NCBI GenBank assembly: GCA_007121995.1
Contig: SKJK01000226.1
Location: 1-5,635 of the forward strand
Length of the DNA: 5,635 nucleotides
Direction: 5' to 3'
From: Desulfobulbaceae bacterium
GTDB lineage: Bacteria; Desulfobacterota; Desulfobulbia; Desulfobulbales; Desulfobulbaceae
The notes below the pieces were generated by a model, which did not search any database, was not told the DNA's origin, and saw only the letters and a program-made list of their open reading frames with translations. The position numbers and the translations under genes were made by a program. The stretch's first letter is position 1. Each line of letters starts with the position of its first letter. Shown here in pieces: positions 5,470 through 5,635 of this stretch.

Positions 5470-5492
5470 AATGGGTATACTTTGTACCCATT
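5470..5492. promoter_or_regulatory. Operator-like palindrome in an AT-rich divergent intergenic region
   Basis: AATGGGTA-N7-TACCCATT is a perfect 8-bp inverted repeat with a 7-bp spacer, typical in size of a dimeric repressor site. It lies between the leftward UspA-like gene and the possible rightward gene at 5569, in AT-rich sequence where promoters for both would be expected. No T tract follows, which argues against a terminator. Confidence 0.4.
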
Positions 5493-5568
5493 ACAACAAC
5501 CAGGCTGTGTCAACGCCCTGCCCTGCTGAGATTTTTATTCCTCTGGTTTGCCTGGTGGAATTTTTTTC

Positions 5569-5635
5569 ATGGCCAAGGCAAAACATTCCGGGCAGCAACC
5601 GTGGGAGACATCTACCCCTTTCACCCGTTTCAAAT
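5569..5635 (+). CDS. Possible start of an unrecognised gene, cut by the window edge
   Basis: An ATG at 5569 opens a frame that stays open for the 22 remaining codons (MAKAKHSGQQPWETSTPFTR...). A GGTGGA site lies 9 nt upstream. The N terminus is basic and polar, with no signal peptide or membrane segment in the part seen. It would be divergent from the UspA-like gene and share its intergenic region. The product cannot be identified from so little sequence and the frame may be chance. Confidence 0.35.
   Translation, partial: MAKAKHSGQQPWETSTPFTRFK

Noticed and set aside
5279..5635. tRNA or small RNA gene in the right intergenic region
   Set aside because: No cloverleaf or other known RNA fold could be drawn; only short palindromes are present.

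Overview
The window looks like an accessory, insertion-rich piece of a bacterial chromosome with moderately high GC. Codon use, strong Shine-Dalgarno sites and the style of the UspA protein would suit a proteobacterium, perhaps a sulfate-reducer-like (Desulfobacterota) lineage. That placement is a guess: no rRNA, tRNA or housekeeping marker is present.

Left part (1-1076, + strand): the decayed 5' end of an older mobile element. A ParB/Spo0J-like gene enters from outside the window and is cut by an in-frame amber codon at 537-539, after which the same frame stays protein-like for more than 100 codons. It is followed by the first 46 codons of an IS21/IstA-like transposase (HTH part only), which stops just before the next element.

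Centre (1077-4448, - strand): a compact transposon of about 3.37 kb bounded by inverted ends (ATAAATGATGGA). Its genes read right to left: a 188-residue Cys-rich/HTH protein of unknown family, a 473-residue DDE (rve/Mu/TniA-like) transposase with a perfect D-x64-D-x35-E triad, and a 283-residue ExeA/TniB-like AAA+ ATPase. The last two are translationally coupled. A UUCG-capped terminator follows the ATPase. I see no TnsA-like endonuclease, resolvase, recognisable TniQ or cargo gene. All three ORFs are full length, so the element may be active or recently active.

Right part (4449-5635): the right end of the transposon abuts a HigB/RelE-like toxin gene that has lost its 5' end; no antitoxin follows. 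Convergent to it is an intact uspA-family gene (- strand) with a near-perfect RBS and a strong terminator. Its upstream region is about 290 bp long and rich in short palindromes. A possible further gene starts at 5569 on the + strand and leaves the window.

The two flanks of the transposon belong to unrelated genes, and I find no target-site duplication. The locus is therefore not a simple insertion; it implies an adjacent deletion, an inversion or recombination between element copies.
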